This document shows, piece after piece, positions 9,225 to 18,418 of a stretch of 64,000 nucleotides of DNA. A program made the translations under genes and the position numbers. This DNA is from Cytophagales bacterium Alg240-R148. Lineage in GTDB: Bacteria; Bacteroidota; Bacteroidia; Cytophagales; Cyclobacteriaceae. The stretch lies in the NCBI GenBank assembly GCA_900537185.1, contig LS999826.1:1258379-1322378 (forward strand), in the 5' to 3' direction. Position 1 is the first letter of the stretch, and each line of letters starts with the position of its first letter. The notes beneath the pieces are model-generated. The model had not been told where the DNA came from, did no database searches, and worked only from the letters and a program-made list of their open reading frames with translations.

Positions 9225-10538
9225 TTAATTTAATTCAATATATTGAGTTCTGTAAATTCTATCTTTTGTTTTTAACGACCACAAAAGGGTTCCATCAGCG
9301 CCTACATTTGCAATTTCCCCATTGACGGCACTAGTTACTAGATAGGTTTGATTGGCAAGTAACATAACACTACCCATAATTCTGGAATACAGAGGGGTTG
9401 GGAGGGTTATATTTGTTTTGGTCTTGACCTGTTTGGCTTCCTCTTCAATTTCGAATGCCAGCACGCGCGACGTTGGCCGATCGTCTCCTCCGTTATCAAA
9501 TAATAACAAACTACCGTCTTTGGCACGATGTGCAAAATGTTGGAATTGGAATTCATCAGAATGCTCCATTGGGAAATCCCCATCCTTTCCTAATTTCCAT
9601 TCTACCTTTCCGGAAGTGGCATTTACTTTCCAAACTTGAGATAATTTCCTCAAAGAGAGTAGGTAGTGTTCATCCGAATCTAAGAAAATTGAATTTCCCC
9701 ATGGTTCGGTATAGGGCTGTCCTTCTAGATAAGGGTTGGCAGCAAAAGAATTCCAGGTCCAAAGGGTATTGCCAGCAACATCCAATTGTGTAATGCCTTC
9801 TCCAGCTACTCCTTGTTCTGTAGCATGGGTCAAAAGTATATAGTTTCCCTTTTTATCTTTAATGGCATCGTGGTGGGCCTGGTGTACAAATCCTTTTTGG
9901 CCTTGTTTTAACAGGAACAAGGTGTCTCCTGTTAAACTTTGTTCCAATAAAATATTGGCGTTAGCAAACTGGTTTTGTGCATCGTCTTCTAAAAGCAATA
10001 AGCTGTTATCCGGAGTTTTTCTAATAGATTTAATAGCATTGTTAGTTAATTTATACCAAATGACTTCTCCCTTTGTGTTGGTCATGATGGCACAACCCGG
10101 CGCACGGTTGTGGTGAAAAAGCAGTTGGCCATTTAATGTTGTTTCTAATGGAAGTTGGGCAGAAGGATCGTAGTACTCCAAAACCCTTTGAGGGAGTTGG
10201 GGCGTTTCAAATTCACTGGTGTAGAGTGGAGTAGTTGGCTGTTTGTTTTGTATGGGTATAAATTTGTAGAAATATTTGGTGCTGGGTTGGTGCAAAGGAA
10301 TTTTCAGGTGGTGGTGTTTCCCGTATGAAAATTTAAATACCCTAACGTTTTCGGGAGAAGTACCAGACCAAATATGCAATTGAGCCTCTGTACTTGTAGA
10401 AGTAGTAAATTGGTAGTGTACTACTGTTGTATTTTCTGGCACGATGGAAGTATGGGCACCAAGCAGTTCAATAGAAACTTGTTCTGGTGCTTCACAAGAA
10501 ATTAAAAATAGAAGAATACAAATTGTTATGCTGCGCAT
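9225..10538 (-). CDS. Arylsulfotransferase (ASST)-like lipoprotein
   Basis: An exported lipoprotein of 437 residues: the leader MRSITICILLFLISC ends in a lipobox (LISC, Cys15). A fibronectin-like N-terminal strand domain (about 20-125) is followed by a beta-propeller with repeats such as GNYILLTHATEQGVAGEG, VWKVNATSGKVEWKLGKDG and FQFQHFAHRAKDGSLLLFDN. These HxA...D/NG repeats are typical of the arylsulfate sulfotransferase family, which transfers sulfate between phenolic compounds in the periplasm using a catalytic His. Several His are present (HQAHHDA, HFAHRA), but I cannot say which would be catalytic. It begins 64 bases after the SusD stop, behind a hairpin terminator, and is followed closely by the acyltransferase gene. 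Enzyme activity is plausible but many family members are uncharacterised. Confidence 0.82.
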   Translation of the reverse strand: MRSITICILLFLISCEAPEQVSIELLGAHTSIVPENTTVVHYQFTTSTSTEAQLHIWSGTSPENVRVFKFSYGKHHHLKIPLHQPSTKYFYKFIPIQNKQPTTPLYTSEFETPQLPQRVLEYYDPSAQLPLETTLNGQLLFHHNRAPGCAIMTNTKGEVIWYKLTNNAIKSIRKTPDNSLLLLEDDAQNQFANANILLEQSLTGDTLFLLKQGQKGFVHQAHHDAIKDKKGNYILLTHATEQGVAGEGITQLDVAGNTLWTWNSFAANPYLEGQPYTEPWGNSIFLDSDEHYLLSLRKLSQVWKVNATSGKVEWKLGKDGDFPMEHSDEFQFQHFAHRAKDGSLLLFDNGGDDRPTSRVLAFEIEEEAKQVKTKTNITLPTPLYSRIMGSVMLLANQTYLVTSAVNGEIANVGADGTLLWSLKTKDRIYRTQYIELN

Positions 10539-10554
10539 GAACTTTCAATTTTAT

Positions 10555-10582
10555 ATAAAAGGGCTTTGCCGAAGCAAAGCCC
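10555..10582 (-). terminator. Intrinsic terminator after SusD gene
   Basis: A perfect 9-bp stem (10561-10569 with 10574-10582) with a four-base loop is followed on the minus strand by four T and an AT stretch. It separates SusCD from the two downstream genes, which may be reached by read-through. Confidence 0.65.
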
Positions 10583-10601
10583 TACGAGGAGTAAATACCC
10601 A

Positions 10602-12200
10602 CTATTTATCCCACCAAACTCTTTGTAAGAAGTCATCGGAACCACCCAGTCTGCTCACGGCTTCGTTGAGGTTATTTCCATTGCTTATGGCTTCACTTTC
10701 TGGATAGAAAAACCTTCTAGGCATTACACCACCAGTACCACTTACATACCACTCCAAAGAGGTGAATGGAACTAATTCTGGGTATCCAGTTCTTCTATAG
10801 TTGGAGTAAGCCTCTGCACCGTTTAAGAAAAAGTTTACCCACATCTGTTCGTGTATTACTTCCATGCGACCTTCAAAATCGGCCGGAAATGGAGAGAAAC
10901 TGTCTTTTAGGGCATTCAAATCTACAGTACTAATTTCAGGAGCATTCGGATACAAACTGCTCAAGCCACAAGAAGCTTCCAATGCGCCCATAAAATGTGC
11001 TTCAGGATCTGCAACACCACCCCAGTTTCTGGCGGCTGCTTCTGCTAACAATAACTCTACTTCTGCATAGGTTATATGGAAAAATGGTGCATTCAAAGCC
11101 GAAACGTACTTGCTTGGTTGCATTTGTCTGTATGTATGAGAAACGTACAATTGGTCTCCATTGGCATCATTAACGGGGTCGTTGTTTTCATCGAAAAGAG
11201 GCCCATGGTCCGACCATTCATTCCACCACATACCACCATAAGAAAGCCCAACCTGTAAATGGGGCGTTATGTCCGTTCCGTCACCCAAATAAGTTCCACC
11301 GTAAATGGTCAGCCTTGGGTCGTTGGTAGCAGTCATGTAGTCTACCAAAGTATTGGTCAGACGGAAACCTTCTGAGTTAGGGGTCGCATTGAACACCTGA
11401 GACCTACCATTCCCTCTGTTTTCGGTGTCATCTCCATTTACAAATTCGATGTTTTGGTGATAAACAACGGCAGCATCTTCATTGCTGGTCATAACACCAC
11501 CGCTTATAGCTGCTTCTACTTGTTTTTGTGCTTCCGCAAGGTCAACTTTGGTAAGTCTAAAACCCAATCGCAAACGCAAGGAATTACCAAAACGCTTCCA
11601 TTGTTCTATATTGCCGTCGTAGAACAAGTCGCCTGAAATAATACCATTGTCCGCTCCGAGAGCAGCAGTGGCTTCTTCCAGTTCAACAAAGAAATCAGCA
11701 TAAATGTCTTTTTGTTCATCGTATTTTGGTAATAATTTACCCTCTGTGAAACCTTTGATGGCTTCTTTGTAAGGGATGTCTCCATAGAGATCTGTAATGC
11801 GGGCATAGATGTAAACCTTCATAATTCTGGCCACTGCATGCATGTTTTTGTATTCGGGAACATCCACTGTTCGGTCAATCAAATCCTGAATGTTTTTCAA
11901 ATCTCTGGGATAGGTGTTTTCCCATAAAGTATACCAATGCGATTTTTCGACTACATTGTATTGGCCTCCATGCTGGGTCCACCAAGATCCACCCAAATGC
12001 TGAACAAGCGGGGAGCAGATTCCCAAATCGTAGCGCCAAACCTCTTCTCTTTGACCAGATAAATCAGCCTGGATCTTAGTTAGCTGAATCCCTGGTTCCA
12101 GTTCTGCAATACCTACTGGATTGGTATTGAGTGAGTCAAAATGATCGGTACAACCGAACGCCATGACCACAACAAATATATAAGCAGTTAATTTTTTCAT
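10602..12200 (-). CDS. SusD/RagB-type outer-membrane nutrient-binding lipoprotein
   Basis: The surface lipoprotein partner of a SusC channel, 532 residues. The leader MKKLTAYIFVVVMAFGC ends in a lipobox Cys17. It has the SusD-type N-terminus (DSLNTNPVGIAELEPGIQL), a helical TPR-like core, and the family's typical segments ARIMKVYIYARITDLYGDIPYKEA and C-terminal RRTGYPELVPF...PRRFFYPESE. This form belongs to the SusD-like 2 group rather than the classical starch-binding SusD. It begins 10 bases after the SusC stop codon, so both are one transcript. The ligand is unknown. No glycoside hydrolase or peptidase lies beside it, so this is an orphan SusCD pair rather than a complete polysaccharide locus. 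Confidence 0.93.
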   Translation of the reverse strand: MKKLTAYIFVVVMAFGCTDHFDSLNTNPVGIAELEPGIQLTKIQADLSGQREEVWRYDLGICSPLVQHLGGSWWTQHGGQYNVVEKSHWYTLWENTYPRDLKNIQDLIDRTVDVPEYKNMHAVARIMKVYIYARITDLYGDIPYKEAIKGFTEGKLLPKYDEQKDIYADFFVELEEATAALGADNGIISGDLFYDGNIEQWKRFGNSLRLRLGFRLTKVDLAEAQKQVEAAISGGVMTSNEDAAVVYHQNIEFVNGDDTENRGNGRSQVFNATPNSEGFRLTNTLVDYMTATNDPRLTIYGGTYLGDGTDITPHLQVGLSYGGMWWNEWSDHGPLFDENNDPVNDANGDQLYVSHTYRQMQPSKYVSALNAPFFHITYAEVELLLAEAAARNWGGVADPEAHFMGALEASCGLSSLYPNAPEISTVDLNALKDSFSPFPADFEGRMEVIHEQMWVNFFLNGAEAYSNYRRTGYPELVPFTSLEWYVSGTGGVMPRRFFYPESEAISNGNNLNEAVSRLGGSDDFLQRVWWDK

Positions 12201-12210
12201 CTTTCTTATT

Positions 12211-15200
12211 TTAAAGTTTGATCAATAAGTTAAACCCATACCTTTTTCTACCTGGAAGCGAACCGTACTCCAACCCTTGTCCGTTGCCATTGTTGTAGTT
12301 GGATTCAGGATCTATGTTGGGTGTGTGTTTCGAAAAGGTCACCAAGTTTCTTCCTATGATACCAATTTTAATGCCCGTAAAAGGCGTTTTCTTTAAAAGC
12401 GATGCAGGCAATTGATAGCTCAAACCTATATCCCTTAACTTGACGTAACTGGCGTCGTAAATGAAGGGTTCTGGAATATTATTACCAATAGCGCCCCAGT
12501 AATCTGCTGGACTAATCGCAATGTCATTGGTTTCACCATTTTCTTTTACCCCTTCTCCTATATAACCTCTACCATCTTGTGGTACATCATCTGGGTTGCC
12601 TCCAGCGTCTTCCGTAGCCCTTCTTTCTTGTTGGAATTCGTTCCAAGAGTCCCTTCCATCCAGCGTATTTAAATGGGCACCGTTTTGATGCATGGTCATA
12701 TTGGTCATAGAAAAGATATTGCCGCCTACGCGGATGTCCAAAGCCGCCTTCAGCTCAATCCCTTTGAAAGTCATACTCGAAATCAATCCTCCAGTCCAAT
12801 CTGGTAAGCTAGTACCCAAAGCAATGGGTTGTTCTGTTGGCATAGGCCTGCCATTGGAACCGTTGTGTATTCGGTTGCCGTTTTCATCTTTTAAGAAACC
12901 AGCACCGATGATAGTTCCAAATGGTTGCCCTTCAGTTGCAACAATAGATACACCTGCCCATCTGGCATTGGAAACAACATAGTTTTCTACTTGTTCGTGT
13001 AATTTTTCAACATTGTTCCTGTTTCTGGCATAGTTGGCAGTTAAATCCCAGTTAAATCCGTTTTTCATTTCCAATACCCTAGCCGTTAATAATATTTCCA
13101 CTCCATTATTGGTTAAGGTGGCTGCATTGAGGGATGCAAACCGGTAACCAGTTGTTTCAGGAACAGGCAATTGAATCAAAGCATCTGTTGTTCTTTCGTT
13201 GTAATAGGTAAAGTCCAGCCCAATGCGGTTGTTGAATAACTTCACATCTGTACCAATTTCGAAAGTAGTTTTGGTTTCTGGTTTTAGATTGGGGTTTGGA
13301 ATAGTAGACCCTAAAATGTCACCCATTGGGTATCCACCCAAAGATTTTCCAGAAAGGTTGTAATACAATTGGGTTTGGTATGGGATAAAATCTCTACCTA
13401 CTTGTCCATAAGCCATTCTTACTTTCGCAAAACTCAAAGTTTTAGAGGTGATGTCGAAAGCGTCTGTAGCAACAAAACTCAAATCAGCAGAAGGGTATAA
13501 GAACGACCGATTGGCTTCCGGTAAGGTGGATGCCCAATCGTTTCTAGCTTGTAAGGTGAAAAACAAATACTCTTTGTAGCTTAATTCTGCGGACCCAAAA
13601 ACCGACTGTACCTCTCGCTTGATATCAAATGGATTGACAGAAACCTCTGTGAAGTTGGACAAATCTGCTTTTCCAGGAACTGAAATTTGAGAAGCCAAAA
13701 TGTTTTTGCCTTGTCTTCTGGATTGCATCAGGTTACCTCCTAAATAGGCAGAAATGTAAAAATCCTTATTGATTTCAGTGTGGTAGTTGATTAATCCTTG
13801 AAAATTGCTTTCAGAAACATTTAAATTTAATTCTGTTAGAGCACCTCCTTCTTGCGTAGGAGTATTTTTATCATAAAAGTTTTCATGTCTGAAAGTGAAG
13901 AAGTCTGTACCACCTTGTAGGTTGAAACTCAACTTATCATTGATTTCATAATTGATTTGCGCATAACCGCTGAACCTTGTTTTGTCACTTTTGTTGCTTG
14001 TTTTATTAAGCGTCCAATAGGGGTTGGCACGAAATATATTGCCAGTGTAATCGATGTATTCACCATCTTCTGTTTGGTAATTTTGCAACCAAGCTTGGTC
14101 GAAGTTACCAGCTATTCCAATCAAACCATTACCGATGTTGTTCACATCGTCTGTTAAAGCAGGCCTGTTTTCTACTTCTTCTGTAAATAAATTTCCTTTT
14201 ACATCTACTGAAAGTTTAGGGGTGACTTTGGTATACCCTCTAAAGCCAACTGTATTGCGTTGCATGCCGCTATTTGGAATAATGTCATCGTTGTTAATAT
14301 TGGACAAGGACAACCTGAGGTTGCTGTTTTCATCTCCACCGCTGATTGCTAAGGAGTTCATCCATGTTTGTCCGTCTCTAAAGAAATCCTGGACATTGTT
14401 TTCGAGGTAGGCATACGGCCTAACAGAACCATCGCGTTGAATGATTTCATCAGCATCCGAAAATCGCGGTCCCCAATTGGATGTGATATTGCTCGCCTGT
14501 GTTTCATCTCTTGGAAGCAATCCGTTGCTTCCTTGGCCGTAAGTTTTCTGTACTTCGTCTAACTTGGTGGAGATTTGATCTATTGTCAAACTGCTGTTGA
14601 ATTCTATACCCAACCCTTTGCGGCTCGAACCTTTTTTTGTGGTAATCATTACAACACCATTAAGTGCTCTACTTCCGTACAATACAGAAGCGGATGCTCC
14701 TTTTAATACAGTGACGGTTTCAATATCGTTGGGATTGATATCGGACAATCCATCCCCTAAATCAAACCCACCATTTTCATTGGCACTTCCTACGTTGCCA
14801 TTCACTGCAGGAACACCATCAATAATGTACAGGGGTTGGTTGTCTCCACTGAGTTCGCTGATGCCTCGAATCACTACCCGATTGGAGCCCGTTGGACCGG
14901 CTGTAGTAGAACTTATATTGACACCAGCTACTTTTCCTGCCAAGGAAGAAATAGCATTTGGTTCTCCATTGCCTGCAATGTCTTCAGAACCTACTTCAGA
15001 TAAAGCATATCCAATGGCTCTTTTTTCTCTTTCGATTCCTAGTGCAGTTACTGTTACTTCATTTAATTGAAGTATATCTGAAGTCAATTCGACATCCAGT
15101 TTTGTCTGGTTGCCAACTGTAACTTCTTTTGTCACAAATCCTACAAAAGAAAAAACCAATACATCTCCTTGGTTGGCGCCTATGTTATAGACCCCTTCTG

Positions 15201-15369
15201 CAGAAGATATGGTACCGGTAGTGGTTCCTTTGATTCTAACATTTACCCCTGGTATAGGGCTTTTGTCGTCCGCTCCTTTTATAACACCGCTGATGCTGAC
15301 TTCCTGTGCAAAGACAGCAGCAACTTGGATGGTTAATAAAAGAAAGGTTAGTAGTAAACTGTTTTTCAT
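12211..15369 (-). CDS. SusC/RagA-type TonB-linked outer-membrane transporter
   Basis: A TonB-dependent outer-membrane channel of 1052 residues. A signal peptide (KNSLLLTFLLLTIQVAAVFAQ) is followed by a carboxypeptidase-regulatory-like domain (VSISGVIKGADD...KGTTTGTISSAEG, about 23-100), the plug with VTVLKGASASVLYGSRALNG (near 225) and a 22-strand-type barrel ending GKRYGFNLLIKL. The SusC-specific DPxx/ LSGDNQPLYIIDGVP plug stretch is present. I placed the start at ATG 15369; a TTG two codons earlier is possible. It is followed directly by SusD. The protein has no N-terminal STN signalling domain, so regulation by an anti-sigma relay is unlikely. The substrate is not predictable; the neighbours downstream are sulfotransferase- and acyltransferase-like. 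Confidence 0.95.
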   Translation of the reverse strand: MKNSLLLTFLLLTIQVAAVFAQEVSISGVIKGADDKSPIPGVNVRIKGTTTGTISSAEGVYNIGANQGDVLVFSFVGFVTKEVTVGNQTKLDVELTSDILQLNEVTVTALGIEREKRAIGYALSEVGSEDIAGNGEPNAISSLAGKVAGVNISSTTAGPTGSNRVVIRGISELSGDNQPLYIIDGVPAVNGNVGSANENGGFDLGDGLSDINPNDIETVTVLKGASASVLYGSRALNGVVMITTKKGSSRKGLGIEFNSSLTIDQISTKLDEVQKTYGQGSNGLLPRDETQASNITSNWGPRFSDADEIIQRDGSVRPYAYLENNVQDFFRDGQTWMNSLAISGGDENSNLRLSLSNINNDDIIPNSGMQRNTVGFRGYTKVTPKLSVDVKGNLFTEEVENRPALTDDVNNIGNGLIGIAGNFDQAWLQNYQTEDGEYIDYTGNIFRANPYWTLNKTSNKSDKTRFSGYAQINYEINDKLSFNLQGGTDFFTFRHENFYDKNTPTQEGGALTELNLNVSESNFQGLINYHTEINKDFYISAYLGGNLMQSRRQGKNILASQISVPGKADLSNFTEVSVNPFDIKREVQSVFGSAELSYKEYLFFTLQARNDWASTLPEANRSFLYPSADLSFVATDAFDITSKTLSFAKVRMAYGQVGRDFIPYQTQLYYNLSGKSLGGYPMGDILGSTIPNPNLKPETKTTFEIGTDVKLFNNRIGLDFTYYNERTTDALIQLPVPETTGYRFASLNAATLTNNGVEILLTARVLEMKNGFNWDLTANYARNRNNVEKLHEQVENYVVSNARWAGVSIVATEGQPFGTIIGAGFLKDENGNRIHNGSNGRPMPTEQPIALGTSLPDWTGGLISSMTFKGIELKAALDIRVGGNIFSMTNMTMHQNGAHLNTLDGRDSWNEFQQERRATEDAGGNPDDVPQDGRGYIGEGVKENGETNDIAISPADYWGAIGNNIPEPFIYDASYVKLRDIGLSYQLPASLLKKTPFTGIKIGIIGRNLVTFSKHTPNIDPESNYNNGNGQGLEYGSLPGRKRYGFNLLIKL

Positions 15370-15545
15370 ATTCAATGATTAAAGTGGAACAATTAAACAA
15401 GTGGGATGCCTTATATAAGGCTTTCCGTTTGCAAGCTTCAAATAATCTATTGAATCTGAAATTTTATTGGCTAGACAAGGTTAAGACAGGGCGTGGAATG
15501 TACCTAGACAAAACCCGGACAAAAAGCCATTTTACCTCTTAAAAC

Positions 15546-15576
15546 AAAAAAAAGCACCTTCCCTTTTGGAAGATGC
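15546..15576 (-). terminator. Intrinsic terminator after GIN-repeat lipoprotein gene
   Basis: A 9-bp stem with one G-U pair (15554-15562 with 15568-15576) is followed on the minus strand by eight T. It lies 36 bases after the stop of the upstream lipoprotein gene and isolates it from SusC. Confidence 0.85.
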
Positions 15577-15611
15577 TAGTAAATAAATAAACGAAAAAAT
15601 TGGTTTTTAAA

Positions 15612-16328
15612 TTAGTTTTGAACCACCGAACCACTTCCGGTTATACGAGAAGAAATAGAGGGGTTGCCTTTGTAATACACCGAACCACTTCCGGTGATTA
15701 GGGCTTTTAATTCTTTGTCTACAGAAGTTAGAATATTGCCGGAGCCTGAAATCTTAGCTTCTACAGTTTGGTTGTCAAAATTGAATGCATGGAGGTCACC
15801 GGATCCGGTAACTAGCAAATCGGAGGTGTTGGCCGTACCTTCAATTTCCATATCCCCGGATCCATTGATGACTGCATATAGTGTCAATGTGTTTGTTTTT
15901 AACTCCATATCGCCTGAACCAGAAATTCTAGCGCTAAAAGAGTTGTTGTCGAAGGAGTCCAGCATCACGATATCCCCGCTGCCCGTGATGTTAATCTCCT
16001 TTATATTGGGCACCGTAATGTGAATGTCCAACTGGCCATAATTGAAACATTTGTTTTTCTTGAATTCTATTTCCCAATGTTGGTTTTGAACATTCGTGCT
16101 GAGTTGGTCGATCACGTTGCCTTGGCCTTCTACTTCTACTTTTGTTTCTGCTCCTTTTGAAACATAAACTTTCCCGGATATGCTCATGGTAAGGGCATCA
16201 AATTGGCTTATGTTCAAAGTTCTTTTTTGTGTAAGTCCGCTCCCATTTACACAGAGTTTGTGGTGGTCACAAGACGCTAAAAATAAAAAAGAACAAGCTG
16301 TTAAAATTAATGTTAATTTCCTATTCAT
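15612..16328 (-). CDS. DUF2807 (GIN-domain) lipoprotein with seven GSG repeats
   Basis: An exported lipoprotein of 238 residues: leader MNRKLTLILTACSFLFLASC with lipobox Cys20. The body is a repetitive right-handed beta structure, the GIN or putative auto-transporter adhesin head domain. I count seven [IV]xGSG[DNS] units with GSG at residues 116, 137, 156, 175, 195, 213 and 231, spaced 18-21 residues apart, as one turn per strand coil would give. A variant NGSG occurs at 28. It stands alone with its own terminator and no clear partner. The family is common in Bacteroidota and of unknown function; cell-surface or periplasmic scaffolding is a guess. Confidence 0.88.
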   Translation of the reverse strand: MNRKLTLILTACSFLFLASCDHHKLCVNGSGLTQKRTLNISQFDALTMSISGKVYVSKGAETKVEVEGQGNVIDQLSTNVQNQHWEIEFKKNKCFNYGQLDIHITVPNIKEINITGSGDIVMLDSFDNNSFSARISGSGDMELKTNTLTLYAVINGSGDMEIEGTANTSDLLVTGSGDLHAFNFDNQTVEAKISGSGNILTSVDKELKALITGSGSVYYKGNPSISSRITGSGSVVQN

Positions 16329-16662
16329 CTTTTTGGTAGTTTGTTGTGTTCTCTTGTTTGATGTTGTAGTCTATAGACAACCTTTAGTGAGGAGGGTTTC
16401 TGTTTTTTGTGAAAAAAAATACTTTTGGGGTATGGCAACGTTATTTTTATTCCCCAGGTCGAGTCGACCAAGTGTCTCTATCTAAAAGATTGTTGGCCAA
16501 GGACAGAAGGGTACAAGTTAAAGAGCCAGGGTACTGAATTCCGACACTGGCTACCATCTAACGAATTGACACAAACAAAAAGCTTCCTGACAATGAATAA
16601 AATGTATAATTCCTTATATTTAACTAATCAATTCTCTTTTACTCTTTTTATTACAAACAAAA
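16329..16662. other. 334-base intergenic region, divergent promoters
   Basis: This gap lies between divergent genes and should contain both promoters. I see a 10-bp perfect palindrome GTCTATAGAC at 16369-16378, a TACTTTTG element at 16420-16427 on the plus strand without a matching -33 TTG, and a TATAAT at 16605-16610, 53 bases before the plus-strand gene, without a good -35. Open frames here are short and overlap one another in an unconvincing way. No RNA gene or repeat is evident. Confidence 0.3.
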
Positions 16663-17124
16663 ATGGAAATTATAGAATTACAGGTTCCTACAGACATCGA
16701 AAGCAATAAAAAACTCAGCTCGCGTTGTCATGTTTTTGAGAAGTTTATATCTGAATTAAAAGCAAGGGAAATTCAACCTGGAATTGTTGAATTGATCAAC
16801 CAACAAATCAAGAAAGTGAACGGCAGCAATGGGGATGTGAAATTATTTTCAAAAGAGTTGAGAATGGCACAAGCCCATATTGCCAAGTTGGTTGAAAAAG
16901 AATTGAAACTCGTCACTTTGGGACACCACAGAACTTTTTGGATGATGATGGGTATGTCTGTATTTGGACTCCCTATGGGGGTGGCTTTTGGCGCGAGTTT
17001 AGGGAATATGGCATTTTTAGGCATAGGACTTCCAATTGGTATGGCCATCGGGTTGGCTGTAGGTACTTCTATGGACAATAAAGCCAAAGAGGAGGGAAGG
17101 CAATTGAATGTGGAGTTAAAATAA
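16663..17124 (+). CDS. Unknown small protein with glycine-rich membrane hairpin
   Basis: I do not recognise this 153-residue protein. The first 85 residues are hydrophilic and charged, predicted helical. A C-terminal hydrophobic stretch from about 88 to 140 contains GMSVFGLPMGVAFGASLGN and GIGLPIGMAIGLAVGTSMDN, two glycine-zipper-like helices separated by a short turn, ending in a charged tail. That pattern fits a protein inserted in or associated with the membrane through a hairpin. Coding potential is supported by codon use and by the next gene beginning 12 bases after its stop, so the two are probably co-expressed. No enzyme motif is visible. Confidence 0.75.
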   Translation: MEIIELQVPTDIESNKKLSSRCHVFEKFISELKAREIQPGIVELINQQIKKVNGSNGDVKLFSKELRMAQAHIAKLVEKELKLVTLGHHRTFWMMMGMSVFGLPMGVAFGASLGNMAFLGIGLPIGMAIGLAVGTSMDNKAKEEGRQLNVELK

Positions 17125-17136
17125 TTTTTTTTAAAT

Positions 17137-17970
17137 ATGGGATATATGGGGTTTGGTATGCGCAAAGAAGTGTACCAGCGAAAAGGTAAAAAACCATTTG
17201 AGAAAAGAAAAGCCGTTGATTCGAAAACCACCGTTTCAAAAGACAAGCCAAAAGGACAAGCCGATTATTCTGGGCTTTCTGAGTTCAAAAAAAATAGGTT
17301 CAGGCATTTTTATCAAACTACAATATTTAAAGTTAGTATGGCCAGCATGGCCATACTTGTTGTTTTGTTAATTTGGTTGCAGGACGATATTTTCTTATTG
17401 CGGCAAGAGTGGTACGAAAAGAATGAAATGCTTGGGTATTACCAAGAACAACAAGCCGATTTTGAGACTTTAAAAAAGTTCCATGAAAATGTTGGGCCCA
17501 GGCTTCTTGTGCTCAAGAGGGTTCCCGAGGCCTGGAGTTTCCAAATAGTAAATACAAAAAAGCAGGAGGGTAACAATGCCAAGAGGAAGCAATACAATCG
17601 GCCTTATTTTTATTTGCATATTTTTAGAGTTAAAATTGAAAAAGGAGAGTTGGAAATAGTGGGGTCCCGGTATAAAGGACATAAAAGCACAAACAATTGG
17701 GAGCTAGATTTGCAAGTGCAGGAAGCAGATCAAATAGAGGATTCTGTATTGGAATACTTAGAGGTGAGTAGAGAAGAAGTAGTAGAAATAACCAGGATCT
17801 TAAAAAATAATCTTTGGATTGCAGTAGATTTTAACGGCACCATGCGCATTCGGCACTACCATAAAACTTTTGGTTTGTATGATTTTATTTTTGAAGCACC
17901 AGACCAACAACAGGAAGATAGAACAAGTTTGGATGAAAAGGTCCATTGGAAAAGGGTGGCTTCCAGCTAG
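17137..17970 (+). CDS. Unknown single-pass membrane protein
   Basis: A 277-residue protein without a family I can name. It opens with the basic segment MGYMGFGMRKEVYQRK, continues with a Lys-rich cytoplasmic tail, has one membrane helix at about 66-84 (VSMASMAILVVLLIWLQ), and then a soluble domain of about 190 residues rich in charged residues and beta strands, presumably on the far side of the membrane. I recall similar openings (MGFGMRKEVYxRKxKK) in other Cytophagales proteins, so it may belong to a conserved lineage family. It follows the glycine-zipper protein by 12 bases, implying an operon and possible shared role. Alternative start Met4 or Met8 would change little. Confidence 0.72.
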   Translation: MGYMGFGMRKEVYQRKGKKPFEKRKAVDSKTTVSKDKPKGQADYSGLSEFKKNRFRHFYQTTIFKVSMASMAILVVLLIWLQDDIFLLRQEWYEKNEMLGYYQEQQADFETLKKFHENVGPRLLVLKRVPEAWSFQIVNTKKQEGNNAKRKQYNRPYFYLHIFRVKIEKGELEIVGSRYKGHKSTNNWELDLQVQEADQIEDSVLEYLEVSREEVVEITRILKNNLWIAVDFNGTMRIRHYHKTFGLYDFIFEAPDQQQEDRTSLDEKVHWKRVASS

Positions 17971-18002
17971 TTATTGAGATTTTAATTAGTTAGTTTCATA
18001 GT

Positions 18003-18362
18003 ATGTTAGAAGAAATCAAATCCTGTGAGGCTGCAATGCAAGCAGCCATGCTCCACTCTGATACGGTTCAAATGGAGGCACTAATAGATGATAATTTGCA
18101 ATTTGTTATTCCTGGAGGCATGGTTGTAGACAAAGCCATGGATTTAGAAAACTACCGCACAGGAGGTATGCAAGTGAGCCGCCTGGAATTGTCCGACTCG
18201 AAAGTTGATATACACGAAAATGTAGCAATTGTATCCGCAACTGCTGATATGAAAGGGTCGTTTCAAGGCAACCCTTTCGAAGGTATTTTTAAAATATTAA
18301 GGGTATGGAACAAAAAGGATGGGCAATGGAAGGTGATTGCGGGAAGCAGCGCTTTTTGTTAA
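18003..18362 (+). CDS. NTF2-like (DUF4440/SnoaL-type) protein
   Basis: A cytoplasmic protein of 119 residues with the cone-shaped NTF2-like fold: an N-terminal helix pair with CEAAMQAAMLHSDTVQMEAL, a LIDDNLQFVIPGG strand, and the C-terminal strands VDIHENVAIVSATADMKG and FKILRVWNKKDGQWKVIAGS, the last being the typical DUF4440 ending. Such domains bind small ligands or act as simple enzymes; no catalytic residue can be assigned. It starts 32 bases after the preceding membrane protein and may be the last gene of that transcript, since a bidirectional terminator follows immediately. Confidence 0.85.
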   Translation: MLEEIKSCEAAMQAAMLHSDTVQMEALIDDNLQFVIPGGMVVDKAMDLENYRTGGMQVSRLELSDSKVDIHENVAIVSATADMKGSFQGNPFEGIFKILRVWNKKDGQWKVIAGSSAFC

Positions 18363-18373
18363 ATTAATACCAA

Positions 18374-18413
18374 TAAAAAAAGACCCCAGTATACCTGAAG
18401 TCTTTTTTATTTT
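18374..18413. terminator. Bidirectional terminator between NTF2-like gene and terC
   Basis: An interrupted stem (AGAC 18381-18384 with GTCT 18400-18403, inner CAG with CTG) is flanked by A-rich sequence on the left and T-rich on the right, serving the two convergent genes. Confidence 0.7.
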
Positions 18414-18418
18414 TGAGA

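Noticed and set aside
15612-16328. GSG repeats in the DUF2807 gene as a nucleotide tandem repeat
   Set aside because: The repeat is at protein level (18-21 residues) with diverged codons, consistent with beta-coil turns and not a recent DNA duplication.
16369-16378. Palindrome GTCTATAGAC as operator
   Set aside because: Ten bases of perfect symmetry are expected by chance at this scale and there is no second copy; kept only as a note in the intergenic entry.
16425-16709. Plus-strand frame in the gap before the glycine-zipper gene
   Set aside because: It starts with TTG and runs over the true ATG of the next gene in another frame, with no recognisable content.
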